From: Paenibacillus aquistagni
GTDB taxonomy: Bacteria; Bacillota; Bacilli; Paenibacillales; Paenibacillaceae
NCBI RefSeq assembly: GCF_900177815.1
Contig: NZ_FXAZ01000002.1
Span: forward strand, 1 to 64,000
Direction: 5' to 3'
Length of the DNA: 64,000 bases
Made by a program: the position numbers and the translations under genes. Shown piece by piece: positions 8,450 through 17,211 of the stretch; the stretch's first letter is position 1; every line of letters begins with the position of its first letter. The notes under the pieces were generated by a model. That model saw only the letters and a program-made list of their open reading frames with translations, did no database searches and was not told the origin of the DNA.

Positions 8450-9418
8450 TTATTCAGGCTTTTTTTGAGCAAAGCCGGCTTCAGGTGTCATCATGCGATC
8501 ATAGAACGCAGAGAATTCATCACGTTCGGAAGAAGCGAGCAAAGCCATAGCCGAGCGAGGATGTTCATCCAATGTACCTGTGATCAGGTAAGGAATCAAG
8601 TAGCCCCACTCCCACTTGTCTCTCATCGGAATCATATGCTTCGTCAGGAATGGAAGCACATGGCGAAGGCTGTACTTGCTGTTCTTCAGGTGCGTTAGCA
8701 ATGCTTCTGTCGGGCAGTTGCCTGCACCGCGGCCCATGCCGTATACAGAGGAATCAAGCACCTCAACGCCATTCTCAGCCGCAATGAGAGTATTCGAGAA
8801 AGCAAGCTGCATATTATTGTGAGTATGCACACCAAGCCGCTTGTTTGGCAAAGCTTCCTTGAATTTGTTTACCAAGTACAGCATATCATTATGGTCAAGA
8901 CTGCCGTATGAATCTACAATATACACGATATCAACCGGGCTCGCCTTAATCATCTCAAATGCTTCATTCAAATCGGTCTCCAGCACATTGGACAATGCCA
9001 TAATATTCAGCGTTGTCTCATAGCCGCGCTCATTGAACATCTCAATTAATTCTATCGCTTTATCCACATCTTTGATGTAGCAGGCTACACGGATGAGGTC
9101 CAGCATGCTCTCACTGCGCGGAAGAATATCCGCTTCATCTACACGACCGATATCTACGAGGGCGGACAGCTTCGTCGTGCCTTTTTGCGGGATAACCTTT
9201 CTAAGGAAATCATCATTCAGGAAGCGCCATGGACCTGCTTGATCCGCGCCGCCAAGAAGCTTCGGAGAATTTTTATAACCGACTTCCATATAATCAACGC
9301 CTGCATCATTTAGAGCAGCATACAAGTCCTGAACAAATTCAATACTGAAGTCCCATTGATTCACGAGGCCCCCATCGCGAATAGTGCAGTCAATGATCTT
9401 GCAATGATTCGTTTTCAT
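8450..9418 (-). CDS. HMGL-like aldolase domain protein
   Basis: A 322-residue TIM-barrel protein of the DRE-type aldolase/isopropylmalate synthase superfamily. N-terminal IIDCTIRDGG supplies the conserved Arg-Asp pair, and VHTHNNMQLA supplies the two metal-binding histidines. GMGRGAGNCPTE resembles 4-hydroxy-2-oxovalerate aldolases. It lacks the regulatory domain of LeuA and the partner dehydrogenase of the catabolic aldolases is not nearby. In many genomes such proteins sit in surface sugar or aminotransferase clusters, but here the gene is alone. The substrate is unknown. The ATG has GGAG upstream. Confidence 0.82.
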   Translation of the reverse strand: MKTNHCKIIDCTIRDGGLVNQWDFSIEFVQDLYAALNDAGVDYMEVGYKNSPKLLGGADQAGPWRFLNDDFLRKVIPQKGTTKLSALVDIGRVDEADILPRSESMLDLIRVACYIKDVDKAIELIEMFNERGYETTLNIMALSNVLETDLNEAFEMIKASPVDIVYIVDSYGSLDHNDMLYLVNKFKEALPNKRLGVHTHNNMQLAFSNTLIAAENGVEVLDSSVYGMGRGAGNCPTEALLTHLKNSKYSLRHVLPFLTKHMIPMRDKWEWGYLIPYLITGTLDEHPRSAMALLASSERDEFSAFYDRMMTPEAGFAQKKPE

Positions 9419-9594
9419 TCCGAAGTCTCCTCTATACCTATAATTTTCTATATTCTAATGGAATTCCTCCCATAAAGCAAAGCAATCTTTCTAAAAAAAT
9501 GGTAATTAAACGCTATTCTTGCCGAAATTAAGCACTAGTTTTGTGAAATTTGTCACTATATTTCACATGTACCTATGCTATTTTTATTTGTAAT

Positions 9595-9609
9595 TGATAA
9601 AGATTATCA
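9595..9609 (+). promoter_or_regulatory. Fur box of the feo operon
   Basis: TGATAAAGATTATCA matches the 7-1-7 Fur consensus TGATAATnATTATCA at all but one arm position. It is centred about 88 bases before feoA. Ferrous iron-bound Fur should repress the operon. Confidence 0.85.
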
Positions 9610-9689
9610 TTCTAGATGATCGCGCAAGATGACGATCACGATCTTTTAAGCCATTGAAGTTGAAGCTATATAAGAAAGAAGGATCTACA

Positions 9690-9953
9690 ATGAAACCAAC
9701 GTCTGCTGCACCAAGCAGCCATAAAGCAACTTTGCATCGATTAAAAAAAGGCAAACAGGCACATATCTCCGATATGTCATCCATCCACGAAACGGTGCAA
9801 CAACGGTTGCTTGATCTTGGAGTGACAGAAGGCACCATGATCAAGCTGATTCGCCGAAGCCTGTTTGGCGGACCGTTAATGCTGGAAGCCAACGGACAAT
9901 TGTTTGGACTTCGCCGTGTGGACGCCTCTCTAATAGGAGTGAAGCCTTTATGA
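9690..9953 (+). CDS. feoA: Ferrous iron transport accessory protein FeoA
   Basis: 87 residues with an SH3-like FeoA domain: LHRLKKGKQAHISDM, RLLDLGVTEGTMIKLIRR, GGPLMLEANGQLFGLRR. It assists FeoB at the cytoplasmic face of the membrane. The start at 9690 is chosen over an ATG 12 codons upstream because AGAAGGA sits just before it. The stop overlaps the feoB start by ATGA. The Fur box upstream accounts for iron control. Confidence 0.93.
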   Translation: MKPTSAAPSSHKATLHRLKKGKQAHISDMSSIHETVQQRLLDLGVTEGTMIKLIRRSLFGGPLMLEANGQLFGLRRVDASLIGVKPL

Positions 9954-11980
9954 GCAACTGGTCAGCAGCCTTAGTCGGCAATCCCAATACTGGAAAGACC
10001 TCTCTCTTCAATGCCCTCACGCGCTCCTATGAATATGTTGGGAACTGGACAGGCGTGACGGTAGAGAAAAAAGTAGGCCAGCTCCGTGCTCATGGCGGCG
10101 AGCTGATTGACCTGCCTGGCATCTACTCGCTTCAGCCGCTCTCCAAGGATGAAGGCGTAGCTGTTCAGTACTTAATCGAGGAGCAGCCTCATGCGATCTT
10201 AAATGTAATTGACGCCTCTCAGCTGGAACGCAATCTCTATCTTACCATCCAGCTCTTAGAATACGAGGCCCCAATGCTTATTGCTATGAACATGAATGAT
10301 GTAGCTGAGGGACGAGGGATGAAGATTCAAGAGCATAAGCTTGCGGAGCTGCTGCATGTATCCGTCATTCGTGTAAATGCACGCCGCAACCAAGGCATCC
10401 CGAACCTTCTCAGCAGCTTGAGCACGGAAGGTCGAAGCATGCAAGACAGCACGAGCCGCTTCAAGCTCGATTATGGCAAGGAGATCGAACAAGCCATTAC
10501 AGAGCTTGTCCGCCTGCTTCCTGCTGTGCAGCATCTTGCGCCAAGATGGCTCGCTCTACAATATTTGGAGAATAATAAAGTGGTGCAGCAATGGCTCCAA
10601 GAGCATGCGCCTGCACATGCACTTGCCATGATGAACATTCGGAATAACACGGAGAAGAAGCTTCAAGCCGCTGGCAAGGCGCTGCATCTGGCACAGCATA
10701 TTCGGGCCGTGCGCATGGCGTTCATACGCGAGCTTCAAGACGTCTCTGTATCCCGAGCACAGCGGACATCGGCTACGTTAACCGACCGCATTGATGCTGT
10801 TGTAACGAACCGCTGGCTTGGTATTCCGATCTTTATGCTTGTCATGTATTTGATGTTCAAGCTGACCTTTGAGTGGATAGGCTCGCCTGTATCCGATCTA
10901 CTCGATTCGTTCTTCGGGGGAGCGCTAACAGATTGGCTAAACGATGGACTTGCCTGGGCAGGGGCCTCCGAATTCACTAGAGCGCTGCTGGTAGACGGCA
11001 TCTTGGCTGGTGTAGGCGGCGTGCTTGTGTTTGTTCCGCAAATTCTCATCTTGTTCTTATTTATATCCTTTGTGGAAGATTCGGGCTATATGGCGCGGGT
11101 TACACTCGTAATGGACAGGCTCATGGAGAGTGTAGGCCTGAACGGCAAAGCCTTTATCCCGTTCATTATCGGATTTGGCTGCAACGTGCCGGGCATCATG
11201 GCGGCAAGATCGATGGAACAACCGCGAGAGAGGCTTGTCACGAGTCTCCTCGTTCCCTTTATGTCTTGTTCGGCAAGACTTCCTGTCTATGCCCTGTTTG
11301 CCGGCGTATTCTTCAGCAGCAATCAAGCCTTGATTGTCCTGTCACTGTATGCGCTCGGCATCGTGCTTACGCTTATCTTAGCGAAGCTCTTTACCAAGAT
11401 GCTGATGAAGGATGAGCAATCCATCTTTGTTGTGGAGCTCCCTCCTTACCGAATGCCGCAATGGAGAACACTGTTCCGCAGCACTTGGGAAAAAGGAAAA
11501 GGCTTTGTGCGCAAGGCAGGCACCTTGATTCTAGGCGGATCAGTCCTCATCTGGCTTCTCTCCTATATGGGACCAGGCGGATTTAATGTAGATATGGATC
11601 ACAGCTTCCTTGCGAAGCTTGGCGGCATATTGGCCCCTGTTCTGGCTCCGCTTGGCTTTGGCACTTGGCAGGCAGGCGCATCCTTGGTTACCGGCTTCTT
11701 GGCCAAAGAAATCGTCGTGTCCACGATGAACATCATCTATCACGCGCCAGATATGAGTCTGCTTAGTCTGGAGATCGGGAAGGCCTTTACTCCTGTCTCC
11801 GCTTATACCTTCTGTGTGTTCGTACTCTTGTATGTTCCATGCTTGGCAACCGTAGGTGTGCTTCGCAAGGAAACGAACTCTTGGAAGTGGACGCTGTTCT
11901 CGATCGGCTATGCCTTAGTCATTGCTTACACCGTTGCGCTGATCGTTCGCCTTATCGGCCTTAGCCTTGGATACGTCTAA
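9950..11980 (+). CDS. feoB: Ferrous iron transport protein B
   Basis: A 676-residue membrane GTPase that imports Fe(II). The N-terminal G domain has G1 GNPNTGKTS (9-17), G3 DLPG (about 57-60) and G4 NMND (about 114-117). The membrane part has the paired gate motifs GFGCNVPGIMAAR and SCSARLPVYALF and about eight to ten hydrophobic helices. It is shorter than the 770-residue E. coli protein, mainly in the linker, which is usual in Firmicutes. It is coupled to feoA by ATGA overlap and followed 17 bases later by a small Cys-rich gene. Confidence 0.97.
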   Translation: MSNWSAALVGNPNTGKTSLFNALTRSYEYVGNWTGVTVEKKVGQLRAHGGELIDLPGIYSLQPLSKDEGVAVQYLIEEQPHAILNVIDASQLERNLYLTIQLLEYEAPMLIAMNMNDVAEGRGMKIQEHKLAELLHVSVIRVNARRNQGIPNLLSSLSTEGRSMQDSTSRFKLDYGKEIEQAITELVRLLPAVQHLAPRWLALQYLENNKVVQQWLQEHAPAHALAMMNIRNNTEKKLQAAGKALHLAQHIRAVRMAFIRELQDVSVSRAQRTSATLTDRIDAVVTNRWLGIPIFMLVMYLMFKLTFEWIGSPVSDLLDSFFGGALTDWLNDGLAWAGASEFTRALLVDGILAGVGGVLVFVPQILILFLFISFVEDSGYMARVTLVMDRLMESVGLNGKAFIPFIIGFGCNVPGIMAARSMEQPRERLVTSLLVPFMSCSARLPVYALFAGVFFSSNQALIVLSLYALGIVLTLILAKLFTKMLMKDEQSIFVVELPPYRMPQWRTLFRSTWEKGKGFVRKAGTLILGGSVLIWLLSYMGPGGFNVDMDHSFLAKLGGILAPVLAPLGFGTWQAGASLVTGFLAKEIVVSTMNIIYHAPDMSLLSLEIGKAFTPVSAYTFCVFVLLYVPCLATVGVLRKETNSWKWTLFSIGYALVIAYTVALIVRLIGLSLGYV

Positions 11981-11997
11981 GAAGGGAGCAAATATCA

Positions 11998-12189
11998 ATG
12001 TCATGGATTGAAATTGTCATCATCGCAGTCATCTTCAGTTATTCCGCATGGATGCTTGTACGCCATTTCAAAAAAAGCAAACAGGGCGCTTGCGCTTCCT
12101 GTGCCGTTAAAAGCAAATGCAAAGCCTGCGAGCTTATGAACCAAGCTTCCATGCCGCACTCCAGCGATACGAACCCGAAGCATCAATAA
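11998..12189 (+). CDS. FeoB-associated Cys-rich membrane protein
   Basis: 63 residues. One membrane helix (about 4-22) is followed by a basic stretch and a cysteine cluster CASCAVKSKCKAC, then a His/Asn-rich tail. This is the form of the short FeoB-associated Cys-rich proteins that replace FeoC in many Firmicutes. The role is probably in metal handling or stabilising FeoB, but this is not established. An SD GAAGGGAG precedes the start and it lies in the same transcript as feoAB. Confidence 0.88.
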   Translation: MSWIEIVIIAVIFSYSAWMLVRHFKKSKQGACASCAVKSKCKACELMNQASMPHSSDTNPKHQ

Positions 12190-12506
12190 CGGTTCTTAGT
12201 GCGGATACGTATAACCAGTTGCAGGGCAAACTTCACGCAGTTTAGAAGCTATTTATCTCATAAGCATGCAGGATGTGGCTTCTATAAGCTTATAGAATGA
12301 TAAGCTTTCAGAAATACATCTACTTTATTCATACTTATGACAGGAGCACAAGACTTGGGCTCCTGTCATTTTGTTATATCCTCCTCTCCGACTGCAGCAA
12401 GCTGTACGCAACCCGTGACATGTATTGCATAAAGTCAAGCTTCAATGGTATAGTACGTCCAAGATCAAGTGATGGTAGAACGAGTAGATGGATAGATTGG
12501 AGTCTA
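12190..12506. other. feo 3' region with inverted repeats, and start region of the HAD gene
   Basis: No gene is seen. TAGAAGC (12243-12249) pairs with GCTTCTA (12278-12284). AAGCTTAT (12286-12293) pairs with ATAAGCTT (12300-12307). The feo terminator follows at 12338-12375. The remainder holds the undetermined promoter of the HAD gene. Confidence 0.5.
12338..12375 (+). terminator. Terminator of the feo operon
   Basis: A perfect 10-bp stem TGACAGGAGC / GCTCCTGTCA with an 11-base loop, followed by TTTTGTT. Confidence 0.88.
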
Positions 12507-13289
12507 ATGAAAATGTCCTATAAAATTGCATTTTTTGATATTGACGGGACCTTGGTCAATGAAGACAAGCAGATCCCGCAAGATGCCTTGGAGGCTATTT
12601 TTGAGCTGAAGGAAAAAGGGGTTGAGCCCGTTATCGCAACTGGACGCGCACCCTACTTTTTTCATCATCTGGCCGAACAGCTGCATATCAACTCCTATGT
12701 CAGCCTGAACGGAGGCTATGTAGTGTATCAAGGCGAGGTTATATACAAGCGCCCGATTGAGCGCAGCGATGTAGAGTGCTTTGTGAAGCGAGCAGCCGAG
12801 CATGCTCACTCGCTTGTATTTGAGGGGCATCATACGTTCAGCACGAATAATGATCAGGACCCATTCATGATTGATGCAGTCTCATCCTTAAAGGTAGAGC
12901 TCCCGCTTCTGCATGAAGCGTTCTGGCAGGAAGAGGATATCTATCAGATCTTCCTCCATTGCAAGGAAGAAGACGAGCCGCTCTATGAGGGGCATGTGCC
13001 TGGGCTTCGCATGATTCGCTGGCACCATACAGCGCTCGACGTGCTGCCGAAGGGCTCCTCTAAGGCCGAGGGCATTCATGCCATGCTCGATATCTTGAAG
13101 CTCACTCCAGAGGAAGCGATTGCCTTTGGCGATGGACTGAATGATATGGAGATGCTGAACGCTGTCGGCCTCGGGATCGCCATGGGCAATTCCCATGAGG
13201 ACTTAAAGCCCTATGCCGACTACATTACGACTCATGTCAACGAAGGCGGCATTGCCAACGGCTTGCGTTATGCCGGGCTGATCGAATAG
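12507..13289 (+). CDS. Cof-type HAD-family hydrolase
   Basis: A phosphatase-fold protein of about 260 residues. Motif I FFDIDGTLVNE carries the nucleophile and acid Asp pair near residue 10. A threonine motif lies in VIATGRAPY. A C2-type cap follows and motif IV is FGDGLNDMEML near the end. The family dephosphorylates sugar phosphates and similar small molecules, and the substrate cannot be told here. The start is either ATG 12507 or ATG 12513, both after GGAG at 12499. The frame is open further upstream but that extension is not family-like. The gene is monocistronic. Confidence 0.9.
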   Translation: MKMSYKIAFFDIDGTLVNEDKQIPQDALEAIFELKEKGVEPVIATGRAPYFFHHLAEQLHINSYVSLNGGYVVYQGEVIYKRPIERSDVECFVKRAAEHAHSLVFEGHHTFSTNNDQDPFMIDAVSSLKVELPLLHEAFWQEEDIYQIFLHCKEEDEPLYEGHVPGLRMIRWHHTALDVLPKGSSKAEGIHAMLDILKLTPEEAIAFGDGLNDMEMLNAVGLGIAMGNSHEDLKPYADYITTHVNEGGIANGLRYAGLIE

Positions 13290-13377
13290 CCTTCAGCTGC
13301 CCTGTGATGGTTACCGTGTCATCTGTGCGCACATCTGTGCTATAATCCATTCCTCATTGAATCGTATCCATGCCCAA

Positions 13378-13415
13378 CAGGCCCTAGCGGTAGAGCATCT
13401 CCTCGCTAGGGCCTG
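13378..13415. terminator. Long hairpin between convergent genes
   Basis: A 12-bp perfect stem CAGGCCCTAGCG / CGCTAGGGCCTG with a 14-base loop. The T-run is poor on both sides, so it may be a weak terminator or an mRNA 3' end structure. Confidence 0.55.
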
Positions 13416-13510
13416 ACTATTCTAGAGTATTAGCTGAGTGCTATACAGCAATATTAGCCAATTAATGAGATTGGTCTCGCCTCTTTTTAGACCGATTGAC
13501 AACCGCTATA

Positions 13511-14407
13511 TTATCCCTTCACACTGCCGACTGTAATCCCTTTAACAAAGTACTGCTGCAAGAAAGGATACACAGCCATAATCGGCAAGGCCCCCATAAA
13601 GATCTGAGCCGTTCGCAGCGTCTTCTCGCCGTAGCTTGCCATTGAAGCCAGTTCATCCACCGAGATGCTCTCCCGATTCGAGGTAGAGATCAGCGTAGAA
13701 AGATACGTTTGCAGCGGATAATTATCCGGCGAGTTCATATACAGAATGCCATCGAACCATGCGTTCCAATGTCCGATGATCGTGAACAGCAGGATCGTTG
13801 CAATCGCAGGCAAGGAGATCGGCAGATAGATTCGGAACAATAGCGACAGATGTCCCGCCCCGTCCATTAAGGCCGCCTCATCCAAGTCTTTAGGCGTATT
13901 GCGGAAGAAGTTAAGCAGCATTACCATATTCCACACATTTAGCGCTCCTGGAATAACAAGCGCCCAGATCGTATCCAGAAGGCCCGTGCTGCGAATCACC
14001 ATGTAGGTCGGAATCAATCCGCCCCCAAAGAACATCGTGATGACAAAGAACCAGACATATGCTGTTCTCTGCTTGAACACCGTTGTCTCCCTGGAGAGCG
14101 GGTAAGCCGTTAGAATAACGAGCAGCATTGATAAAATGGTACCGATGAACACCCGCTGGACGGATACCCACAGCGAGCGGAAGAACTCTACTTTTTGGCT
14201 CAAATAAATATAAGCATCCCATGTAAATTCCACCGGCCACAAAGAGACCTGTCCCGCCACCGCTGCTGAATTCGAGCTCAACGACACAGCCAGCAAATGA
14301 ATGAACGGAATGACACCAAGCAGCGTGACGATCGTCAGCAGAATTCCGTTGATGATGTTAAAGACAACCCTTGAGGGAGAGGGCTTGATATGCATGTTCG
14401 CCGCCAC
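13511..14407 (-). CDS. Carbohydrate ABC transporter permease, LplC/YtcP type
   Basis: A 298-residue inner-membrane protein with six predicted helices. The binding-protein-dependent permease signature is in DEAALMDGAGHLSLLFRIYLPISLP (EAA loop, about 185-210), which contacts the ATPase. The C-terminal QQYFVKGITVGSVKG is characteristic of the LplC-type group. It is the last gene of the importer operon and begins 6 bases after the LplB-like gene. No ATPase gene is present, as in other lpl-type systems that share a general MsmX-like ATPase. Confidence 0.93.
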   Translation of the reverse strand: MAANMHIKPSPSRVVFNIINGILLTIVTLLGVIPFIHLLAVSLSSNSAAVAGQVSLWPVEFTWDAYIYLSQKVEFFRSLWVSVQRVFIGTILSMLLVILTAYPLSRETTVFKQRTAYVWFFVITMFFGGGLIPTYMVIRSTGLLDTIWALVIPGALNVWNMVMLLNFFRNTPKDLDEAALMDGAGHLSLLFRIYLPISLPAIATILLFTIIGHWNAWFDGILYMNSPDNYPLQTYLSTLISTSNRESISVDELASMASYGEKTLRTAQIFMGALPIMAVYPFLQQYFVKGITVGSVKG

Positions 14408-14413
14408 CTTTCG

Positions 14414-15352
14414 TTAGAATATGCGATAGTTGGTGAATCGATAAGCCATGTAATACGAGATGGAGACCAAGACGACAGACACGACTGACTTGAACAACCC
14501 AAAGGCAGCGGCTGGCGAGAATTGCTGATCGATCAAGCCCATTCGGTATACTAGCGTATCGATAACATCCGCACTTTCATAGACTAACGGATTGTAAAGC
14601 AGCAGAATCTGCTCAAAACCAGCGTTCAAGACAGAACCCAAGCTGAGGGTAGCCAGCAGGACAATAATTGGTGCGATGCCTGGCAAGGTAATATGGATAA
14701 CCTGCTTCCATCTTCCCGCTCCATCAATTTCGGCAGCCTCATAAAGATTCGGATTGATCCCAATAATCGCGGCCAAGTACAAGATCATATTGTAGCCCAT
14801 GCCCTTCCACACATCAGAGCCAATCAGAATCCCTCTGAACCAATTCTTATCCCCCATGAACATGATCGGATCAGATCCCATACTAGCAATCAAGGAGTTA
14901 ACAGGCCCGTTCAAGGAGAAAATTTCAAAGATAACACCCGCAAGAATCGTCCACGAGAGAAAATAAGGCAAGAACACGCTTGTCTGAATCGTTCTTACAA
15001 TCCAGTTCTTCGCTACTTCCTGCAGCAGCAGTGCTAGAATCAATGGCACAAGCAGTCCAAAGATGATCTTCAGGACAGCGATAATCAACGTATTCCATAG
15101 GACTTGATAGAAGTCCGGCATATGAAAAATGTACTCAAAGTTTTTAAAGCCTACCCACTTGGAGCCTAGAAACCCTTTCGTTGGTACATATTTTTGAAAC
15201 GCCATCACTAATCCGAACATTGGCCCATAAGCATAAATGAGTGTCACAATGACACCTGGAATAAGCATGAGATGAAGCGGAAAAGTGCTTACTCGCTTGC
15301 TCGATCGGGGCTTAACGACCGTCGCTGGCTGTGTCTGTGCAGTATTCGACAT
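14414..15352 (-). CDS. Carbohydrate ABC transporter permease, LplB type
   Basis: A 312-residue partner permease. An N-terminal cytoplasmic stretch is followed by six predicted helices (first at about 25-45, LHLMLIPGVIVTLIYAYGPM). The EAA loop is NLYEAAEIDGAGRWKQVIHITLPGI. The C-terminal SYYMAYRFTNYRIF is typical of LplB-like permeases. It forms the channel with the following LplC-like protein. The gene lies between the binding-protein gene (85 bases upstream) and the second permease. Confidence 0.93.
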   Translation of the reverse strand: MSNTAQTQPATVVKPRSSKRVSTFPLHLMLIPGVIVTLIYAYGPMFGLVMAFQKYVPTKGFLGSKWVGFKNFEYIFHMPDFYQVLWNTLIIAVLKIIFGLLVPLILALLLQEVAKNWIVRTIQTSVFLPYFLSWTILAGVIFEIFSLNGPVNSLIASMGSDPIMFMGDKNWFRGILIGSDVWKGMGYNMILYLAAIIGINPNLYEAAEIDGAGRWKQVIHITLPGIAPIIVLLATLSLGSVLNAGFEQILLLYNPLVYESADVIDTLVYRMGLIDQQFSPAAAFGLFKSVVSVVLVSISYYMAYRFTNYRIF

Positions 15353-15437
15353 TCAAGTTCCCCTCCCTTGGTCGTTATTTGGAAGGAGAGCAGCCTTGAC
15401 CAAGCGAGCCTGCTCTTCCTCATCCTATCCGAATTTT

Positions 15438-17111
15438 TTATTTATTCTTATACCATTCATTGACTTCATCTGTAATATCCTGACCGCCGAGCTTCTTCCA
15501 GCTCTCCACGTACTTATCGAACTCGCTGCTTGGCGTAGAGCCCATAATGATCTTCGTGAACAGCTCATCTGTCATTTTGTTCAAGGACGTCTTCTTCTCG
15601 GTCATGGTCTCTGTTGCCGTTCCATAGAACTCATCAACAACATACGCTTTGTCTCTTAGCGTACGCGTGATGCCCCAACCTCCGTCTTTGGCAATGCTGC
15701 GCATGTAGATGCCCCAGTCGGAATTGTCCCCTTCGCCGGATAAATATTTTTTCGATGACTTAAACGCCTGCACTGAGGTAGGGTTCACAGAATCAATCTC
15801 CTCTTGCTTATTATCAAGAGCTGCGTTCACCTCGGTAAAGGCCTGCTCAAAGTCATAAGGGTTGTATACGCGCGGATCATACCAGTTGTACACATAGCCG
15901 TTCTCCGCTTTGACGTCTTCGGCATATTCCTTCTTTTGCATCTCCGTGTAGAAGTTCGCCATCTTGATAACCGCTTCAGGATGCTCATAGCCCTTGCGAA
16001 CCACATAAATGCGGCTCATCCGCTGGCTAGGAACCAAGGTTTCTCCTTCTTTGCCGTTGAATGAAGGCAGTACTGCTGCAACCCAATCGGCATTAGGATC
16101 CTGATCCCGATTCATATTGAGCGGCCAGCCTGGATACCACCACTCGCCAAAGGCTATTCCCACTTTGCCCGCGACGATATCCTCAACCACTTTATCCATG
16201 TCTTTAAACGCAAATTCCTTGTCAAGCAGGCCTTTGCTGTACCATTGATTCAAACGCTCCAATGCAGCCTTTGTCTCCGGCTTGGTTTCCCCTGCAACCA
16301 GATTGCCGTCCTTATCCTTGATCCATGCCTTCGGATAAGCGCCCATCGTATAGAAGAAGCCGCGTGCATCAAAGCCCCAAGAGATGAGGTCCTTATGCAG
16401 CGCAAGTCCGTACGTATCAGCCTTGCCATTGCCATCTGGGTCTTGTGTAGTAAAGGCTTCTGCTACCTTTTCCAAGTCCTCCAGCGTCTTCGGTACTTCT
16501 AGATTCAACTTTTCAAGCCAGTCTTTGCGAAGCCACATAATCTGAGCAGACATGAACGGGTCCTCGAAGCTTGGCAGTGCAAGGAGCTTGCCGTCTTCAC
16601 GGAACATATCGAGCGTTTTTCCACCGTCCGCTTCGACATAAGCCTTCAGATCTGGCGATGCATACTTCTCATACGCCTCTGAAAGGTCCTCCAACTGATC
16701 TTCGTCTTTAAACTTTTCATACTGCTCGAACCCAATGGTCATTAAGTCCGGAAGATCGCCTGATGCAACGGCCAAAGAGAACTTCTGCTCATATTGGTCG
16801 GATGGAACCATCCATAAATACTCAACTTCGATATTGAGCATCTCTTTAAGCTTTTGGTAGTACGCATTCGTTGCAGGTGTAATGTCTGAAGGTGTCTTAG
16901 GGTCCTCAGCCTTGCCATGACCGATGACCTGAGTCACTTTTACGGTCTCAGGATACTTCCACATCGGATCTGTTCCGATATCAGAAGCAATACTTTTGCT
17001 TCCTGTATCAGAAGACGCATCCGGCTTGCTGGCACACCCTGCGATGACGGACAAGGCAAGGGATAGAAGCAGGGTACCAACGATAAGTTGTTTGAATGTA
17101 CGTTTATTCAT
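15438..17111 (-). CDS. Extracellular sugar-binding lipoprotein, LplA type
   Basis: 557 residues. The signal peptide has a lipobox (VIAGC, Cys about 26), so the mature protein is lipid-anchored outside the membrane. The body is the large family 1 binding-protein fold seen with LplB/LplC permeases, with DPDGNGKADTYGLAL as a typical calcium-like loop and GEWWYPGWPLN. The preceding gap holds GGGAGG and a cre-like site. The ligand is probably an oligosaccharide from plant or fungal polymers. No glycoside hydrolase is adjacent to narrow it down. Confidence 0.92.
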   Translation of the reverse strand: MNKRTFKQLIVGTLLLSLALSVIAGCASKPDASSDTGSKSIASDIGTDPMWKYPETVKVTQVIGHGKAEDPKTPSDITPATNAYYQKLKEMLNIEVEYLWMVPSDQYEQKFSLAVASGDLPDLMTIGFEQYEKFKDEDQLEDLSEAYEKYASPDLKAYVEADGGKTLDMFREDGKLLALPSFEDPFMSAQIMWLRKDWLEKLNLEVPKTLEDLEKVAEAFTTQDPDGNGKADTYGLALHKDLISWGFDARGFFYTMGAYPKAWIKDKDGNLVAGETKPETKAALERLNQWYSKGLLDKEFAFKDMDKVVEDIVAGKVGIAFGEWWYPGWPLNMNRDQDPNADWVAAVLPSFNGKEGETLVPSQRMSRIYVVRKGYEHPEAVIKMANFYTEMQKKEYAEDVKAENGYVYNWYDPRVYNPYDFEQAFTEVNAALDNKQEEIDSVNPTSVQAFKSSKKYLSGEGDNSDWGIYMRSIAKDGGWGITRTLRDKAYVVDEFYGTATETMTEKKTSLNKMTDELFTKIIMGSTPSSEFDKYVESWKKLGGQDITDEVNEWYKNK

Positions 17112-17162
17112 AATGACCTCCCTCTAACGAATCAATGTCTACATCTTTAGGGTAAACCTCCT

Positions 17163-17176
17163 TGTATACGCTTTCA
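17163..17176 (-). promoter_or_regulatory. cre-like site upstream of the binding-protein gene
   Basis: On the minus strand TGAAAGCGTATACA matches the CcpA site consensus TGWAANCGNTNWCA at all but one position. It lies about 50 bases before the lipoprotein start, which fits carbon catabolite control of the importer. Binding is not shown. Confidence 0.45.
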
Positions 17177-17211
17177 ATTTCACATTTTTTACTTTGATAT
17201 TGTTTTATTTA

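Noticed and set aside
12297-12506. 70-codon N-terminal extension of the HAD hydrolase
   Set aside because: It runs through the feo terminator and has no family similarity. The DIDGT motif sits at the normal place with the start at 12507 or 12513.
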